Assembly: GCF_022095695.1 (NCBI RefSeq)
Contig: NZ_JAIFZM010000014.1
Span: 30,577 to 94,576 of the forward strand
DNA from: Oceanobacillus jordanicus
GTDB lineage: Bacteria; Bacillota; Bacilli; Bacillales; Amphibacillaceae
Length of the DNA stretch: 64,000 bases
Reading direction: 5' to 3'
Part shown: in pieces, positions 17,590 through 25,820 of the stretch
How positions within the stretch are numbered: the stretch's first letter is position 1
How the letters are laid out: every line of letters begins with the position of its first letter
Notes under the pieces: generated by a model
Database searches by the model: none
Told to the model about the DNA's origin: nothing
What the model saw: the letters and a program-made list of their open reading frames with translations, nothing else
Translations under genes and position numbers: made by a program

Positions 17590-18612
17590 ATGAAATTTAC
17601 AAAGAAGCAAATTATTACCCTGATTATAGTTGTGATTATTGCGTACTTTATAGCTGCATTTAAATTACCATTTTATATTTATAAACCGGGTGGAGCAGAT
17701 GCTCTTAATCCAATTGTTTCAGTTGAAGAGGGTTATCAGAGCGAAGGTGATATGCACCTAGTTACAGTAAGTGGAGGACAAGCTACTCCGATTCAATATG
17801 TGTGGGCAAAGCTTCTTCCACACCATCAAATCCTCCCGATCGAAGAGGTAAGGCCAGAAGGTATTTCGGACGATGAATACATGCATGCACAGCTACAGAT
17901 GATGGAAAATTCTCAGGAAGCTTCCACCGTGGTGGCATATGAGGCAGCGGACAAGGAGATTACAATCGACTATAATGGTGTCTACGTTGTTTCAGTTGTG
18001 GAAGGCATGCCTGCAGAGGGAAAATTGGCAATGGGAGACAGGATAATTGGAATTGACGGGGTAGACGTTAAAGAAGCGGATGACCTCATTAGCTATGTAG
18101 AAAGTAAAAATGCGGATGAGACTATAGAAGTAGAATTTGTACGTGATGAGGAGACTCAATTTGAGGAAATACAATTACAAACCTTCGCGGATACTGAAAA
18201 TAAAATTGGCATTGGTATTCAACTCGTAACAGATAGAAGTGTCTCCGTTGATCCTACAATAGAGTTCTCGAGTGGTAGCATCGGTGGGCCAAGTGCTGGT
18301 CTTATGTTCTCGTTGGAAATATATGATCAGTTGACAGAGGAAGATATAACAAAAGGTTACGAAATTGCGGGGACTGGTGAGATCGATTATGATGGAACTG
18401 TTTACCGGATTGGTGGTATTGATAAAAAAGTAGTGGCTGCGGATAATGAAGGAGTGGACATCTTCTTTGCACCGAATGAGGAAGGCAGAGAAGACTCCAA
18501 TTATCAGGTCGCTTCAGAAACAGCGGAAGAGATTGGTACTGATATGAAAGTTGTTCCAATTGACACATTTGAAGATGCTTTAGACTATTTAGAGAAGCTT
18601 GAGCCAAGATAA
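17590..18612 (+). CDS. ylbL: YlbL, membrane-anchored PDZ-Lon (SepM-type) protease
   Basis: A membrane-anchored serine protease with one N-terminal helix (about 8-25) and an extracellular PDZ domain (about 120-205, GVYVVSVVEGMPAEGKL). The Lon-type S16 catalytic domain covers about 225-330. The Ser-Lys dyad is S235 in GGPSAGL and Lys279/280 in GGIDKKVVAA. Streptococcal SepM is the same type; in B. subtilis YlbL is reported to remove the SOS division inhibitor YneA. ATG 17590 follows AAGGAG; the longer frame from 17539 lacks a ribosome-binding site. A family 2 repeat begins 2 nt after the stop. Confidence 0.93.
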   Translation: MKFTKKQIITLIIVVIIAYFIAAFKLPFYIYKPGGADALNPIVSVEEGYQSEGDMHLVTVSGGQATPIQYVWAKLLPHHQILPIEEVRPEGISDDEYMHAQLQMMENSQEASTVVAYEAADKEITIDYNGVYVVSVVEGMPAEGKLAMGDRIIGIDGVDVKEADDLISYVESKNADETIEVEFVRDEETQFEEIQLQTFADTENKIGIGIQLVTDRSVSVDPTIEFSSGSIGGPSAGLMFSLEIYDQLTEEDITKGYEIAGTGEIDYDGTVYRIGGIDKKVVAADNEGVDIFFAPNEEGREDSNYQVASETAEEIGTDMKVVPIDTFEDALDYLEKLEPR

Positions 18613-18614
18613 AG

Positions 18615-18730
18615 TGAAACTTCAATCAGTGGGGGTTTTCATTCTTCTCCCACTGATTGTTAGTTGAACGAATCGGGGTGTTAGCGTCCGTTTACTCCCG
18701 CTTAAACATCACAGCTTCACCGGGATAAAT
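18615..18730 (+). repeat. Dispersed hairpin repeat, family 2, copy B
   Basis: Second copy of the repeat at 10269-10427. CAATCAGTGGGGG pairs with CTCCCACTGATTG around an 11 nt loop. The shared GAACGAATCGGGGTGTTAGC and CGTCCGTTTACTCCC segments follow, and the copy ends CACCGGGATAAAT. It starts 2 nt after the ylbL stop, so it would be the 3' UTR of that mRNA, ahead of the terminator at 18735. Confidence 0.88.
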
Positions 18731-18734
18731 ATAG

Positions 18735-18770
18735 AATAAAAGACCTTCCAATAGGAGAAGGTCTTTTATT
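18735..18770. terminator. Bidirectional terminator between ylbL and tmcAL
   Basis: AATAAAAGACCTTC pairs with GAAGGTCTTTTATT around an 8 nt loop. It overlaps the 3' end of the leftward gene. Confidence 0.9.
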
Positions 18771-19983
18771 TGTTAATTAAAAGTGGGGGCATTAACTCTT
18801 GTTTTTTCAATTTATGCCGAATAGCTGGAGTGAGTATGCTGTAGTAGGCATTGCTGGCCCTTTCTTCTAATTGTAATAAGGGATTATCCTGGCGTGATAG
18901 TTTAGAAACCAATGGTACATTCATTTGTTTTTTAGCTTTGTTAAGATAAGCTTGTCCGTTTTTTGTTAAACCTAATATACGAACATAAGGAACGCTATGG
19001 TTACTAACTAAAGGCGCAATTTCTTCTTTTCTTACGTTTGCTAGAATAAAAACAAAAATACGTTGGAGTCTAGTCCAAGTATAGCGTTTTGTTTTTACAG
19101 CTTCTACCCATTCATGGAAGGAGCGAGCATGCATTGCCGTCTTTTTAATTCGATGCTCCAGTCCTTCTTCGACACCATGGATGTTAGCAAGTTCTCCCGG
19201 AGTCATCGTCATAACACGATACTGGAGGAGGTCAAAGTAATGCTCCCAAGTGTGCCATTGTCCTGATTCGCTTTTGTATTCAGTTAATTGCTCAATTGTA
19301 CTAGTTGGTATTGCGTGTGCCACTTGATTCGTAATCGTATTGTGCTCATTGAGAGCTTTGCGAATACTTGTTGCACTAGCTATCGATCCTGTGATGGCTT
19401 CGTCGTGATAGCCGCTGTTTGTTCGCTTAATGGTAAGGGGTTCTATCTTATATTCATTTTTTAGGATTGTCTTAACATAACTGTAACCAAGGATATTATT
19501 TGGCTTTGTAAGGTCCATACTGTCTTCAGATAGCCCAATTTCCTGATAGGCATGTCGACTGGCTTCAGGGAAGGAGAAACCTTTGGCTAATTCTGCTTTT
19601 AATGTCGTACGATAAAGTGCCTCACTGCCTTTTAAGTACTCATAGCTGTTTGTGAAATCAGATGCGTTGCCCGATTCACTACCGAAGCAAATACTTGATA
19701 CACCAATTTCATGTAATGTATGAATGGCCCCTTTTGCAAACAGATCACTACTTTGCACTGCAAAAGCGAAGGGGAGTTCTATTACAATATCGACGCCTGA
19801 TAAAAGTGCTGCTTTTGCCCGGTAAAACTTATCCATTATTGCAGGTTCTCCTCTTTGGAGGAAGTCGCCACTCATTACAGCAATGATACAGTCAGCATCC
19901 GACGCTTTACGGGCCTCCTGAATATGATAGGCATGTCCATTATGAAAAGGATTATATTCTACAACTAAGCCACATGCTTGCAT
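18766..19983 (-). CDS. tmcAL: tRNA(Met) cytidine acetate ligase TmcAL (YlbM)
   Basis: TmcAL makes N4-acetylcytidine at the wobble base C34 of elongator tRNA(Met), using acetate and ATP. The N-terminal nucleotidyltransferase motif is VVEYNPFHNGH, with H14 and H17. A second signature, SATSIRKAL, follows about residue 175. The ATG at 19983 starts this conserved N-terminus (MQACGLVVEYN) and has AGGGG upstream; an upstream in-frame ATG at 20043 would add 20 unrelated residues. At 405 aa it is the usual size. It is divergent from ylbN. Confidence 0.93.
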   Translation of the reverse strand: MQACGLVVEYNPFHNGHAYHIQEARKASDADCIIAVMSGDFLQRGEPAIMDKFYRAKAALLSGVDIVIELPFAFAVQSSDLFAKGAIHTLHEIGVSSICFGSESGNASDFTNSYEYLKGSEALYRTTLKAELAKGFSFPEASRHAYQEIGLSEDSMDLTKPNNILGYSYVKTILKNEYKIEPLTIKRTNSGYHDEAITGSIASATSIRKALNEHNTITNQVAHAIPTSTIEQLTEYKSESGQWHTWEHYFDLLQYRVMTMTPGELANIHGVEEGLEHRIKKTAMHARSFHEWVEAVKTKRYTWTRLQRIFVFILANVRKEEIAPLVSNHSVPYVRILGLTKNGQAYLNKAKKQMNVPLVSKLSRQDNPLLQLEERASNAYYSILTPAIRHKLKKQELMPPLLINK

Positions 19984-20167
19984 TATAACAACCCCTGTAT
20001 GTAAGATGGTAATTATTGTATCAAAAAAAGCTACTTTCTGCACGATTATCCCAATTAGGAAAGGGAATAATGGGAATATAGTCTGCTGTATTCCTTGGTA
20101 CGAAATAGTGAGCCTGTTTTTTATTAACTCAAGATATATTATTAAGTAAATGTGTAAAGAAAATATG

Positions 20168-20196
20168 TTGACAAAAGTCTATTTTTCTTTTAAAAT
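20168..20196 (+). promoter_or_regulatory. Sigma-A promoter for ylbN-rpmF
   Basis: A perfect TTGACA at 20168-20173 is followed by a 17 bp spacer and TAAAAT at 20191-20196. The ylbN TTG start is about 20 nt downstream of the expected start point. Confidence 0.78.
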
Positions 20197-20223
20197 AACT
20201 CTTGTTGCCTAGAGGTGATTACA

Positions 20224-20745
20224 TTGAAATTAACATTGGCGCAAATTAGAAAAAGTGCTTATAGTGAACCTTTCGCTTTTGATGAAATGGTGAACGTTTC
20301 AGATTTAGAAGCAATGAACAACGATATTCGGGAAATAAACCCAGTTCGTGTTCAGGGACAGTGCTTCTTGCAGGGTGAACAAATTATTGTTTCATTTAAA
20401 ATAAGCGGAAAGATGATTTTGCCATGTGCACGTACATTAGTGGATGTCGATTATCCCTTTGAGATCAAAGTGGATGAGGTATTTACCACATCCTCTTACT
20501 ATGATGAAGAGGAAGAAATTCATCCAATTGACGGGGAGGTACTTGACTTAACTCCCCATATAAAGGAGAATATTCTCTTAGAGGTTCCTTTTCGGGTTTT
20601 TGCTGAAGATACAAGTGGTCAGGATGCTGCTCCTTCTAAGGGTGCGGGATGGGAACTTGTTTCTAAGAAACCAGTAGAAGAGACGATCGACCCACGTTTT
20701 AAAAAACTAGAGTCATTATTTGAAGATAAAAAGGAAGACAAGTAA
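20224..20745 (+). CDS. ylbN: YceD/DUF177 family protein (YlbN)
   Basis: A 173 aa DUF177 (YceD) protein, nearly always encoded directly upstream of rpmF. In plants and E. coli the family has been tied to 23S rRNA accumulation, so a ribosome-biogenesis role is plausible. The family pattern VQGQCFLQGEQIIVSF is followed by CARTLVDVDYPFEI. TTG 20224 was chosen because AGAGGTG lies 6-7 nt upstream; GTG 20215 lies within that Shine-Dalgarno. The rpmF start is 47 nt after its stop. Confidence 0.9.
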   Translation: MKLTLAQIRKSAYSEPFAFDEMVNVSDLEAMNNDIREINPVRVQGQCFLQGEQIIVSFKISGKMILPCARTLVDVDYPFEIKVDEVFTTSSYYDEEEEIHPIDGEVLDLTPHIKENILLEVPFRVFAEDTSGQDAAPSKGAGWELVSKKPVEETIDPRFKKLESLFEDKKEDK

Positions 20746-20792
20746 GGATTACTGTTCTGTGTTGTTTTCTTTTTATGAAGGAGGTGTAAGTC

Positions 20793-20966
20793 ATGGCAGT
20801 ACCTAAAAGAAGAACGTCAAAAAAAGTTAAAAACCAACGTCGTACTCATAAGAAATTACACGTACCTGGCATGGTAGAATGTTCAAATTGTGGAGAGTTA
20901 ACTAAGCCTCACCACGTTTGTAAAGCATGCGGGCAATATGATGGTAAAGAAGTAGTAAGCAGCTAA
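20793..20966 (+). CDS. rpmF: Ribosomal protein bL32
   Basis: A 57-residue large-subunit ribosomal protein. It opens with [21 protein letters not shown] zinc-ribbon with C30, C33, C43 and C46 (CSNCG...CKACG) shows the zinc-binding C+ form. AAGGAGGTG precedes ATG 20793 at ideal distance. It is co-transcribed with ylbN, and a strong terminator follows 15 nt after the stop. Confidence 0.97.
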   Translation: MAVPKRRTSKKVKNQRRTHKKLHVPGMVECSNCGELTKPHHVCKACGQYDGKEVVSS

Positions 20967-20980
20967 TAAATAGTATGCGT

Positions 20981-21013
20981 AAAAACAGGACACTATGTGT
21001 GTCCTGTTTTTTT
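20981..21013 (+). terminator. Terminator after rpmF
   Basis: AAAAACAGGACAC pairs with GTGTCCTGTTTTTTT. Its T tract merges into the edge of repeat copy 2. Confidence 0.9.
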
Positions 21014-21347
21014 ATTGTCTAGGAAACTATAATGTGTGTGTTCTATCGATATCAAAACAACTGAACGTGCCATGTCTAGTTCCAGCACCCAGAAACTATG
21101 CGACTTCACGAAAATCGCCCTTGCCGGCCAACGCCGACATACCCCTTTTGCAGGGGCGTGATTCCTTTATCTCTTGCGGGGGAGCTCCATTAAAATCGCC
21201 ACTTTGCGTGGCAACATGGAACCACCTGGCATGGCCAGGCGCACTCGCTACGTGGGCCCAGAGGATCCGGGTCATGCCGACGTTGCCTCAGGACGAGGCG
21301 AACTTAGTCGGCGTTCCTTAATACGGGCGCCCTGCGCTTTTGTTCTT
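21006..21347 (-). repeat. Dispersed repeat family 1, copy 2 (inverted relative to copy 1)
   Basis: Reads on the minus strand with the same ordered blocks as 13971-14428, but lacks the 170 bp with the tandem duplication. It has its own segment around 21175-21235 between the right-hand blocks, including a CTGGCATGGCCAG palindrome. It lies directly against the rpmF terminator. Spurious frames through both copies translate similarly (TRYVGPEDPGHADVASGRGE) only because the DNA is conserved. Confidence 0.88.
21238..21347 (-). ncRNA. Bacillaceae-1 RNA-like structured element, copy 2
   Basis: On the minus strand the same two RUCCU-loop hairpins occur: GTCCT (plus 21290-21294) in a CCTC/GAGG stem, and ATCCT (plus 21262-21266) in a CCCGG/CTGGG stem. 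The second stem differs from copy 1 by one base that turns G-C into G-U and keeps the pair, which supports a conserved RNA fold. Confidence 0.6.
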
Positions 21348-21604
21348 GTCAGAAAATCGCTTTACACTTTTTGTTCCTCTTGCTAAAAGGTTCTGATGCT
21401 AGAGGCAAGCTAGATTGTAAATGGAATGCCAATAAGAATCCTTTATGAATTGAAATGAGTTAGTGATTCAGCTGTCTATTAAGAATGGAAATTAAGTGGG
21501 TTACTTACTTACAGCCTTTAAAAAAAGTAGCTAAAAGGCAATATCATATTCTATCACTCCTATTTTTTGCATACATTGATAGCAAACGTATAAGGAGGGA
21601 TGGT

Positions 21605-22087
21605 ATGAATGCGACACGGCAGGATGCATGGACGCAAGACGAAGATATCATATTAGCTGAAACAGTTCTTCGACATATAAGGGAAGGGAAGACACAGCTG
21701 GAGGCTTTCAAAGAAGTTGCTAAACAGCTCTCTAGGACATCAGCAGCATGTGGATTTAGATGGAATGCAACTATCCGGAAGCATTATCAGGACGCTATAC
21801 AATTTGCTAAGGAGGAAAGAAAACAGGGCGATAAGAAGCAATCCTGGGCTCACGCTGAGGGGAGTAATCCGGAACGGGATACAATTGAAACAGCGATTTC
21901 CTTACTCGAGAAGATGAGAACTGGATTTTTGGATGATTTACCTGGTAACAAGCTTGAGCAGGAGAAACGTATTGAGCGTCTTCAGCAAGAAAATGAACAG
22001 CTTCGCCAACAATTACTAAGGTATGATAATGCTTGGAAAGAGATGGGGAAGCTTTGGGATTGGGTGAAGACAGGCGCTTCTAATTAG
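21605..22087 (+). CDS. rsfA: Prespore-specific regulator RsfA (YlbO)
   Basis: A 160-residue Myb/SANT-like DNA-binding protein of the RsfA family. In B. subtilis it is made in the prespore under sigma-F and tunes sigma-F genes. The N-terminal helix-turn-helix region ([19 protein letters not shown] to [15 protein letters not shown], residues 4-56) is clear. A C-terminal leucine/glutamine-rich coiled coil covers about 115-150. ATG 21605 follows AAGGAGGG; the longer frame from 21485 is not conserved. I found no convincing sigma-F promoter upstream. Confidence 0.9.
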   Translation: MNATRQDAWTQDEDIILAETVLRHIREGKTQLEAFKEVAKQLSRTSAACGFRWNATIRKHYQDAIQFAKEERKQGDKKQSWAHAEGSNPERDTIETAISLLEKMRTGFLDDLPGNKLEQEKRIERLQQENEQLRQQLLRYDNAWKEMGKLWDWVKTGASN

Positions 22088-22157
22088 AATGCTTTCTATA
22101 AATAAAGAACAATACAAGATGGTTTACTTCATACAAAGCAATTATAAAAATACCCAT

Positions 22158-22193
22158 AAAAAGACATGAATGGAATCCTCATTCATGTCTTTT
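22158..22193. terminator. Bidirectional terminator between rsfA and ylbP
   Basis: AAAAGACATGAATG pairs with CATTCATGTCTTTT around a short loop, between convergent genes. Confidence 0.9.
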
Positions 22194-22215
22194 CGAATTA
22201 TAGAGTGTAATCCTC

Positions 22216-22692
22216 TTATGTGGTTTCCTTTTCTTTTACACCTTCTGGCATCCAAATAAGCGGGTTTTCACCTAGGTCACGCTCCATGTCATAGTGCGCT
22301 TTTTGAAAACCCATTTTTTCCCAAAACGTATGAGAGTTAATTCTCGGGTTTGTTTTAATTGGCAGGTTGTAGCTTTTTGCAAACTCTACCAACGCTTTCC
22401 CGTAACCTTTGCCCTGATAATCTGGTAAAACTTCCAGCTTCCAAAGGGTCAAATAGTCCTGCTTGGGTTCGAAGTATGCATCATATTTCTTCTGCACTTT
22501 ATAAAGGCTCATTCTTGCAACAAGATTATCTCCAATATAGATTCCGTAAAACGGTGAGTCGTTATAATTTTCAACCATCTTGTTTTCTAAGTCCTCAAGC
22601 ATGGAAAGCTCCTGGTTCCCGTATTCCTTAAAATATTTAAACTTTTCAAGTGTTTTATAATTGATTAATAGATTCTCTACCTTTTGTTCCAT
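22216..22692 (-). CDS. ylbP: GNAT family N-acetyltransferase YlbP
   Basis: A 158-residue GNAT-fold acetyltransferase. The acetyl-CoA binding motif A is VLPDYQGKGYGKALVEFA at about residues 94-111. The N-terminus VENLLINYKTLEKFKYFKEYG matches B. subtilis YlbP. The acceptor substrate is unknown. ATG 22692 was chosen because AAAGGGGA lies 9 nt upstream; the frame extends to ATG 22746 without a comparable ribosome-binding site. It is convergent with rsfA, as in B. subtilis. Confidence 0.9.
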   Translation of the reverse strand: MEQKVENLLINYKTLEKFKYFKEYGNQELSMLEDLENKMVENYNDSPFYGIYIGDNLVARMSLYKVQKKYDAYFEPKQDYLTLWKLEVLPDYQGKGYGKALVEFAKSYNLPIKTNPRINSHTFWEKMGFQKAHYDMERDLGENPLIWMPEGVKEKETT

Positions 22693-22821
22693 AAAAAGCA
22701 TCCCCTTTGTGTGTCGTATCATCTCTTGATATTCTGACCATTCCATGTCAATCCATAATGTAATCGTTTACTATATTCGGGTTTCTTTTTAAGCTTCTGT
22801 TAAAAGAAGTTTTAAGTAAAG

Positions 22822-22849
22822 ATGACATGGTTTTAGGTTACAGTATAAT
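22822..22849 (+). promoter_or_regulatory. Sigma-A-like promoter before a small ORF
   Basis: ATGACA (22822-22827), 16 bp, then a perfect TATAAT (22844-22849), pointing to the ORF at 22892. It could also serve the downstream DUF3397-bshC genes. Confidence 0.5.
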
Positions 22850-22891
22850 TATATTATAGAAAAATTCTGATGGAATTGAAAGGATTAAATA

Positions 22892-22987
22892 ATGTTCCTT
22901 TTCAGTTTCTTTATAAAAAGGGCAACTGAGTTCCCCGGATATGTAACAGGAGCTGGCTTTCTTAGTGGAAGAAAGTGGATCATTTAG
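22892..22987 (+). CDS. Small ORF, 31 aa, unknown
   Basis: An ATG preceded by GAAAGGA with 7 nt spacing opens a 31-codon frame. The N-terminus is hydrophobic (MFLFSFFI), followed by KRATEFPGYVTGAGFLSGRK. A sigma-A-like promoter lies about 45-70 nt upstream. I recognise no homologue. It could be a small membrane-associated protein, a leader peptide of the bshC transcript, or the remnant of a lost gene (panE/ylbQ sits at this place in B. subtilis, though the residues do not resemble PanE). Confidence 0.35.
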   Translation: MFLFSFFIKRATEFPGYVTGAGFLSGRKWII

Positions 22988-22997
22988 ATATGCACTT

Positions 22998-23006
22998 TGT
23001 TACAAT
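22998..23006 (+). promoter_or_regulatory. Possible extended -10 promoter before the DUF3397 gene
   Basis: TGTTACAAT is an extended -10 (TG-n-TACAAT) 48 nt before the DUF3397 start. No -35 match at 17 bp. Confidence 0.3.
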
Positions 23007-23053
23007 ATAAGTTAGAATAACAGGAGATATGAGCAGAAGGGACTAATGGAATA

Positions 23054-23437
23054 ATGATACACTTTATAACTTATATCAGTAGTATATTTATTGTTGCTCC
23101 CTTTTTGGCAACGTGGTTAATTTATCTGGGTGCGGTTAAGCTATATAAACAGAAAAGGCGTGCTTTTTTCGCGGCGGTAAACGTTAGTACGCCATTTTAT
23201 ATGATTGCTATGTTGGTGTTGCTATCACACTTATTTAACATCAATGCAACCGGAATGTTGGTCATAGTACTACTCTTAATGTTGATGAGCATTCTTTATT
23301 TGCAGTGGAAATATAACACAGAGGTAATACTGGGAAAGGCATTTAAGCTCCTGTGGCGTATTTGCTTTTTACTGTTTTCCTTTCTTTACCTTTTACTGAT
23401 CTTGTATGGATTGATGGACCGAATCTTTTTCTATTAA
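23054..23437 (+). CDS. DUF3397-like four-helix membrane protein
   Basis: A 127 aa protein with four hydrophobic helices (about 7-26, 44-62, 64-83, 99-122) separated by short basic turns (LYKQKRRAFF). Size, topology and its place just upstream of bshC-mraZ fit the DUF3397 family of Bacillaceae; the function is unknown. AGAAGGGA lies about 11 nt before ATG 23054. Two mini-ORFs upstream are chained to it by TAATG overlaps (stops at 23044-23046 and 23052-23054). Confidence 0.65.
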   Translation: MIHFITYISSIFIVAPFLATWLIYLGAVKLYKQKRRAFFAAVNVSTPFYMIAMLVLLSHLFNINATGMLVIVLLLMLMSILYLQWKYNTEVILGKAFKLLWRICFLLFSFLYLLLILYGLMDRIFFY

Positions 23438-23525
23438 GAAAGCGCCAAACAGAATACATGAATTTTCAGGTGGATTTATGTACAATACATATTGGACATT
23501 ACGAAATAAAAGGAGCACGGGGTCT

Positions 23526-25145
23526 ATGCAGGTCGAGACACTACAAATACATAATGAAAGTAAATTACTAAAGGATTACCGTAACAACGACCCGAATATT
23601 ATGCGATTTTTTGATTACCACCCATATAATGACTTCAAAAAACGTTTATCAGAACTTGAAAACCGTTCGTTTGATAGGGAGAAGCTTACTGATTTATTAA
23701 GAGTGATGAACAGCAAATGGGGCGCACCACAATCCTCGTTAGATAATATAGCAAAACTAAAGCAGAGAGAAAGTGTCGTGGTTATTGGTGGGCAGCAAGC
23801 AGGGATTTTAACTGGCCCGATGTATACGATTAATAAGATTGTCTCTATTATTCAGCTTGCAAGGCAGCAAGAAGAGGAGCTAAATATTCCTGTTATTCCT
23901 GTTTTTTGGATAGCTGGGGAAGATCATGACTTTGCTGAAATCAACCATATTTTTGTGCCAGAAATTCCTAAAATGAAAAAGTTTAAGTTATTTCAACAGG
24001 CATTAGGCAAGCAATCAGTTTCAGATCTTGAGTTGGATAAAGAAGGAACAGAGACCTGGATTTATCAATTATTTGAACAGCTGGAAGAGACCACGAATAC
24101 CAAGGAACTATTCAAGACCATTTTGTCCTGTCTTGATGTGGCGAAATCCTTCACAGATTTTTTTGCGCGTCTCGTTTACAGCTTGTTTCCTAATGAGGGA
24201 CTTGTTCTTATTAATTCAGCTGACAAGGAGCTTAGAAAAGTAGAGTACAAACAATTCACCTCTCTTATCCAGGCGCAGCCCGAAATAAGTAAGGGAGTTT
24301 ACGGTGCAAGTGAAGACTTAAATCAATTAGGTTATTCTATCTCCTTGGAGTTAGAAAAGGAGGATGCTCATCTTTTCTATCATGAAAACGGAGAAAGAAT
24401 ACTACTTGTAAAAGACGAGGAAGATATGTGGGTCGGTAAACAAAACGAAGTCCGTTTTACTACAGAAGAATTACAAGAGATTGCAGTTAAGCAGCCATAC
24501 AATTTGAGTAATAATGTAGTGACCCGTCCGATTATGCAAGAGCTGTTATTTCCAACACTAGCGTTTATCGGGGGTCCCGGCGAGGTTGGGTATTGGGCGG
24601 TATTAAAGCCTGCATTTAAAGCAATGCAAATGAAGATGCCTCCAGTCCTGCCACGACTATCTTTTACCTTTATAGACCGGAATGTGGAGAAGGTTTTGTC
24701 TAAATATAGTATTCATGTTGAACATGCTGTCAATTATGGCGTAGAAGACATTAAACAAGACTGGCTGAATAAAAAGCAGGACCCGCCAATTCATGAGCTA
24801 AGTGTAGATATAAAGCAAAAGATCAAAGATATACACAAGCCATTGCGTGATGCGGCGAAAGGGGTACGCGCTGATCTTGGAGATTTAGCTGATAAAAATC
24901 TCCTTTATTTACAGGATACCATTGACTTTTTAGAAGGCCGAATAAACAAGACAATAGAGGAAAAGTACGCTAGGGAAATAGAAGAATTTGATTTGATTTC
25001 ATTGTCATTAAGGCCTGAGGGAGGATTACAAGAAAGGATTTGGAATCCTATTTTTTGGCTAAACCATCATGGAACACAATTTTTACAAAGCATTATCCAT
25101 CAAGATCTTTCGATGAAAGAGTCCCATTTTGTAGTATGGTTATAG
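23526..25145 (+). CDS. bshC: Bacillithiol synthase BshC
   Basis: BshC adds cysteine to glucosaminyl-malate, the last step in making bacillithiol, the low-molecular-weight thiol of many Firmicutes. The 539-residue protein has the family's Rossmann-like core (SVVVIGGQQAGILTGPMYTI) and the FWIAGEDHDFAEI motif. It also has a C-terminal coiled coil (about 430-500). ATG 23526 follows AAAGGAG; the frame from 23478 is longer but has no ribosome-binding site. A hairpin terminator separates it from mraZ. Confidence 0.95.
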   Translation: MQVETLQIHNESKLLKDYRNNDPNIMRFFDYHPYNDFKKRLSELENRSFDREKLTDLLRVMNSKWGAPQSSLDNIAKLKQRESVVVIGGQQAGILTGPMYTINKIVSIIQLARQQEEELNIPVIPVFWIAGEDHDFAEINHIFVPEIPKMKKFKLFQQALGKQSVSDLELDKEGTETWIYQLFEQLEETTNTKELFKTILSCLDVAKSFTDFFARLVYSLFPNEGLVLINSADKELRKVEYKQFTSLIQAQPEISKGVYGASEDLNQLGYSISLELEKEDAHLFYHENGERILLVKDEEDMWVGKQNEVRFTTEELQEIAVKQPYNLSNNVVTRPIMQELLFPTLAFIGGPGEVGYWAVLKPAFKAMQMKMPPVLPRLSFTFIDRNVEKVLSKYSIHVEHAVNYGVEDIKQDWLNKKQDPPIHELSVDIKQKIKDIHKPLRDAAKGVRADLGDLADKNLLYLQDTIDFLEGRINKTIEEKYAREIEEFDLISLSLRPEGGLQERIWNPIFWLNHHGTQFLQSIIHQDLSMKESHFVVWL

Positions 25146-25185
25146 TCCCCACCATTACCCACCAATAATATTAATACATGAGAAG

Positions 25186-25217
25186 AGCTGCGCAGCTTTG
25201 CTGTGACAGCTTTTTTT
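25186..25217 (+). terminator. Terminator after bshC
   Basis: AGCTG-CGCAG pairs with CTGTG-(A)-CAGCT, one bulge, followed by seven T. Confidence 0.82.
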
Positions 25218-25240
25218 GTGTTGTTTAAATAGCTCGGTAA

Positions 25241-25269
25241 TTGTACTTTTTATAGAAAGTTAATAATTA
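25241..25269 (+). promoter_or_regulatory. Sigma-A promoter of the mraZ division cluster
   Basis: TTGTAC (25241-25246), 17 bp, TAATTA (25264-25269). The predicted start falls inside the MraZ-type repeats that follow. Confidence 0.5.
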
Positions 25270-25270
25270 G

Positions 25271-25305
25271 TGGGAAACTAGTGGTGAATAGTGGGGGGAT
25301 GTGGT
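25271..25305 (+). promoter_or_regulatory. MraZ-binding direct repeats (autoregulatory operator)
   Basis: TGGG, TGGT, TGGG and TGGT begin at 25271, 25282, 25292 and 25302, close to one DNA turn apart, between the mraZ promoter and start. MraZ rings are known to bind helically phased TGGG-type repeats upstream of their own gene, so this is a likely operator. Confidence 0.6.
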
Positions 25306-25336
25306 AATATATATTTATGAAAGTGGGGCGAACTAT

Positions 25337-25768
25337 ATGTTCATGGGCGAATTCCAGCATAACATTGATGCAAAAGGAAGAATTATCGTTCCTTCCAAGT
25401 TCCGTGACGAGCTTGGTGAGACATTTATTGTAACGCGTGGACTAGACAAGTGTCTGTTTGCCTACCCCATGAATGAATGGAAATTATTAGAAGATAAGTT
25501 AAAAAAACTCCCACTTACTAAAAAGGATGCCAGAGCTTTTACTCGGTTCTTCTTTTCAGGAGCTGTTGAATGTGAAGTGGACAAGCAGGGAAGAATAAAT
25601 CTTCCACAGCCGCTTAGAGGTTATGCAGCATTGGAAAAAGAATGTGTGGTAATTGGTGTCTCAAACCGTATAGAGTTCTGGGCAAGTGAAAATTGGGAAG
25701 ACTATTTTAATGACTCTGAAGAATCCTTTGCAGAATTAGCAGAGAATCTAATGGATTTTGATATTTAA
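25337..25768 (+). CDS. mraZ: Transcriptional regulator MraZ
   Basis: MraZ is a DNA-binding protein that represses its own dcw cluster in other bacteria. The two AbrB/SpoVT-like half-domains are visible: [13 protein letters not shown] (residues 11-23) and [13 protein letters not shown] (about 82-94). With ATG 25337 the protein is 143 aa, exactly the usual size. GTGGGG serves as a weak ribosome-binding site. A GTG at 25301 would add 12 non-conserved residues. It is first gene of the division cluster. Confidence 0.96.
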   Translation: MFMGEFQHNIDAKGRIIVPSKFRDELGETFIVTRGLDKCLFAYPMNEWKLLEDKLKKLPLTKKDARAFTRFFFSGAVECEVDKQGRINLPQPLRGYAALEKECVVIGVSNRIEFWASENWEDYFNDSEESFAELAENLMDFDI

Positions 25769-25820
25769 CTTATCCCTTAGTTGCTAATGTGAAAGGAATT
25801 GACAAAAGTAGGTGGATCGT

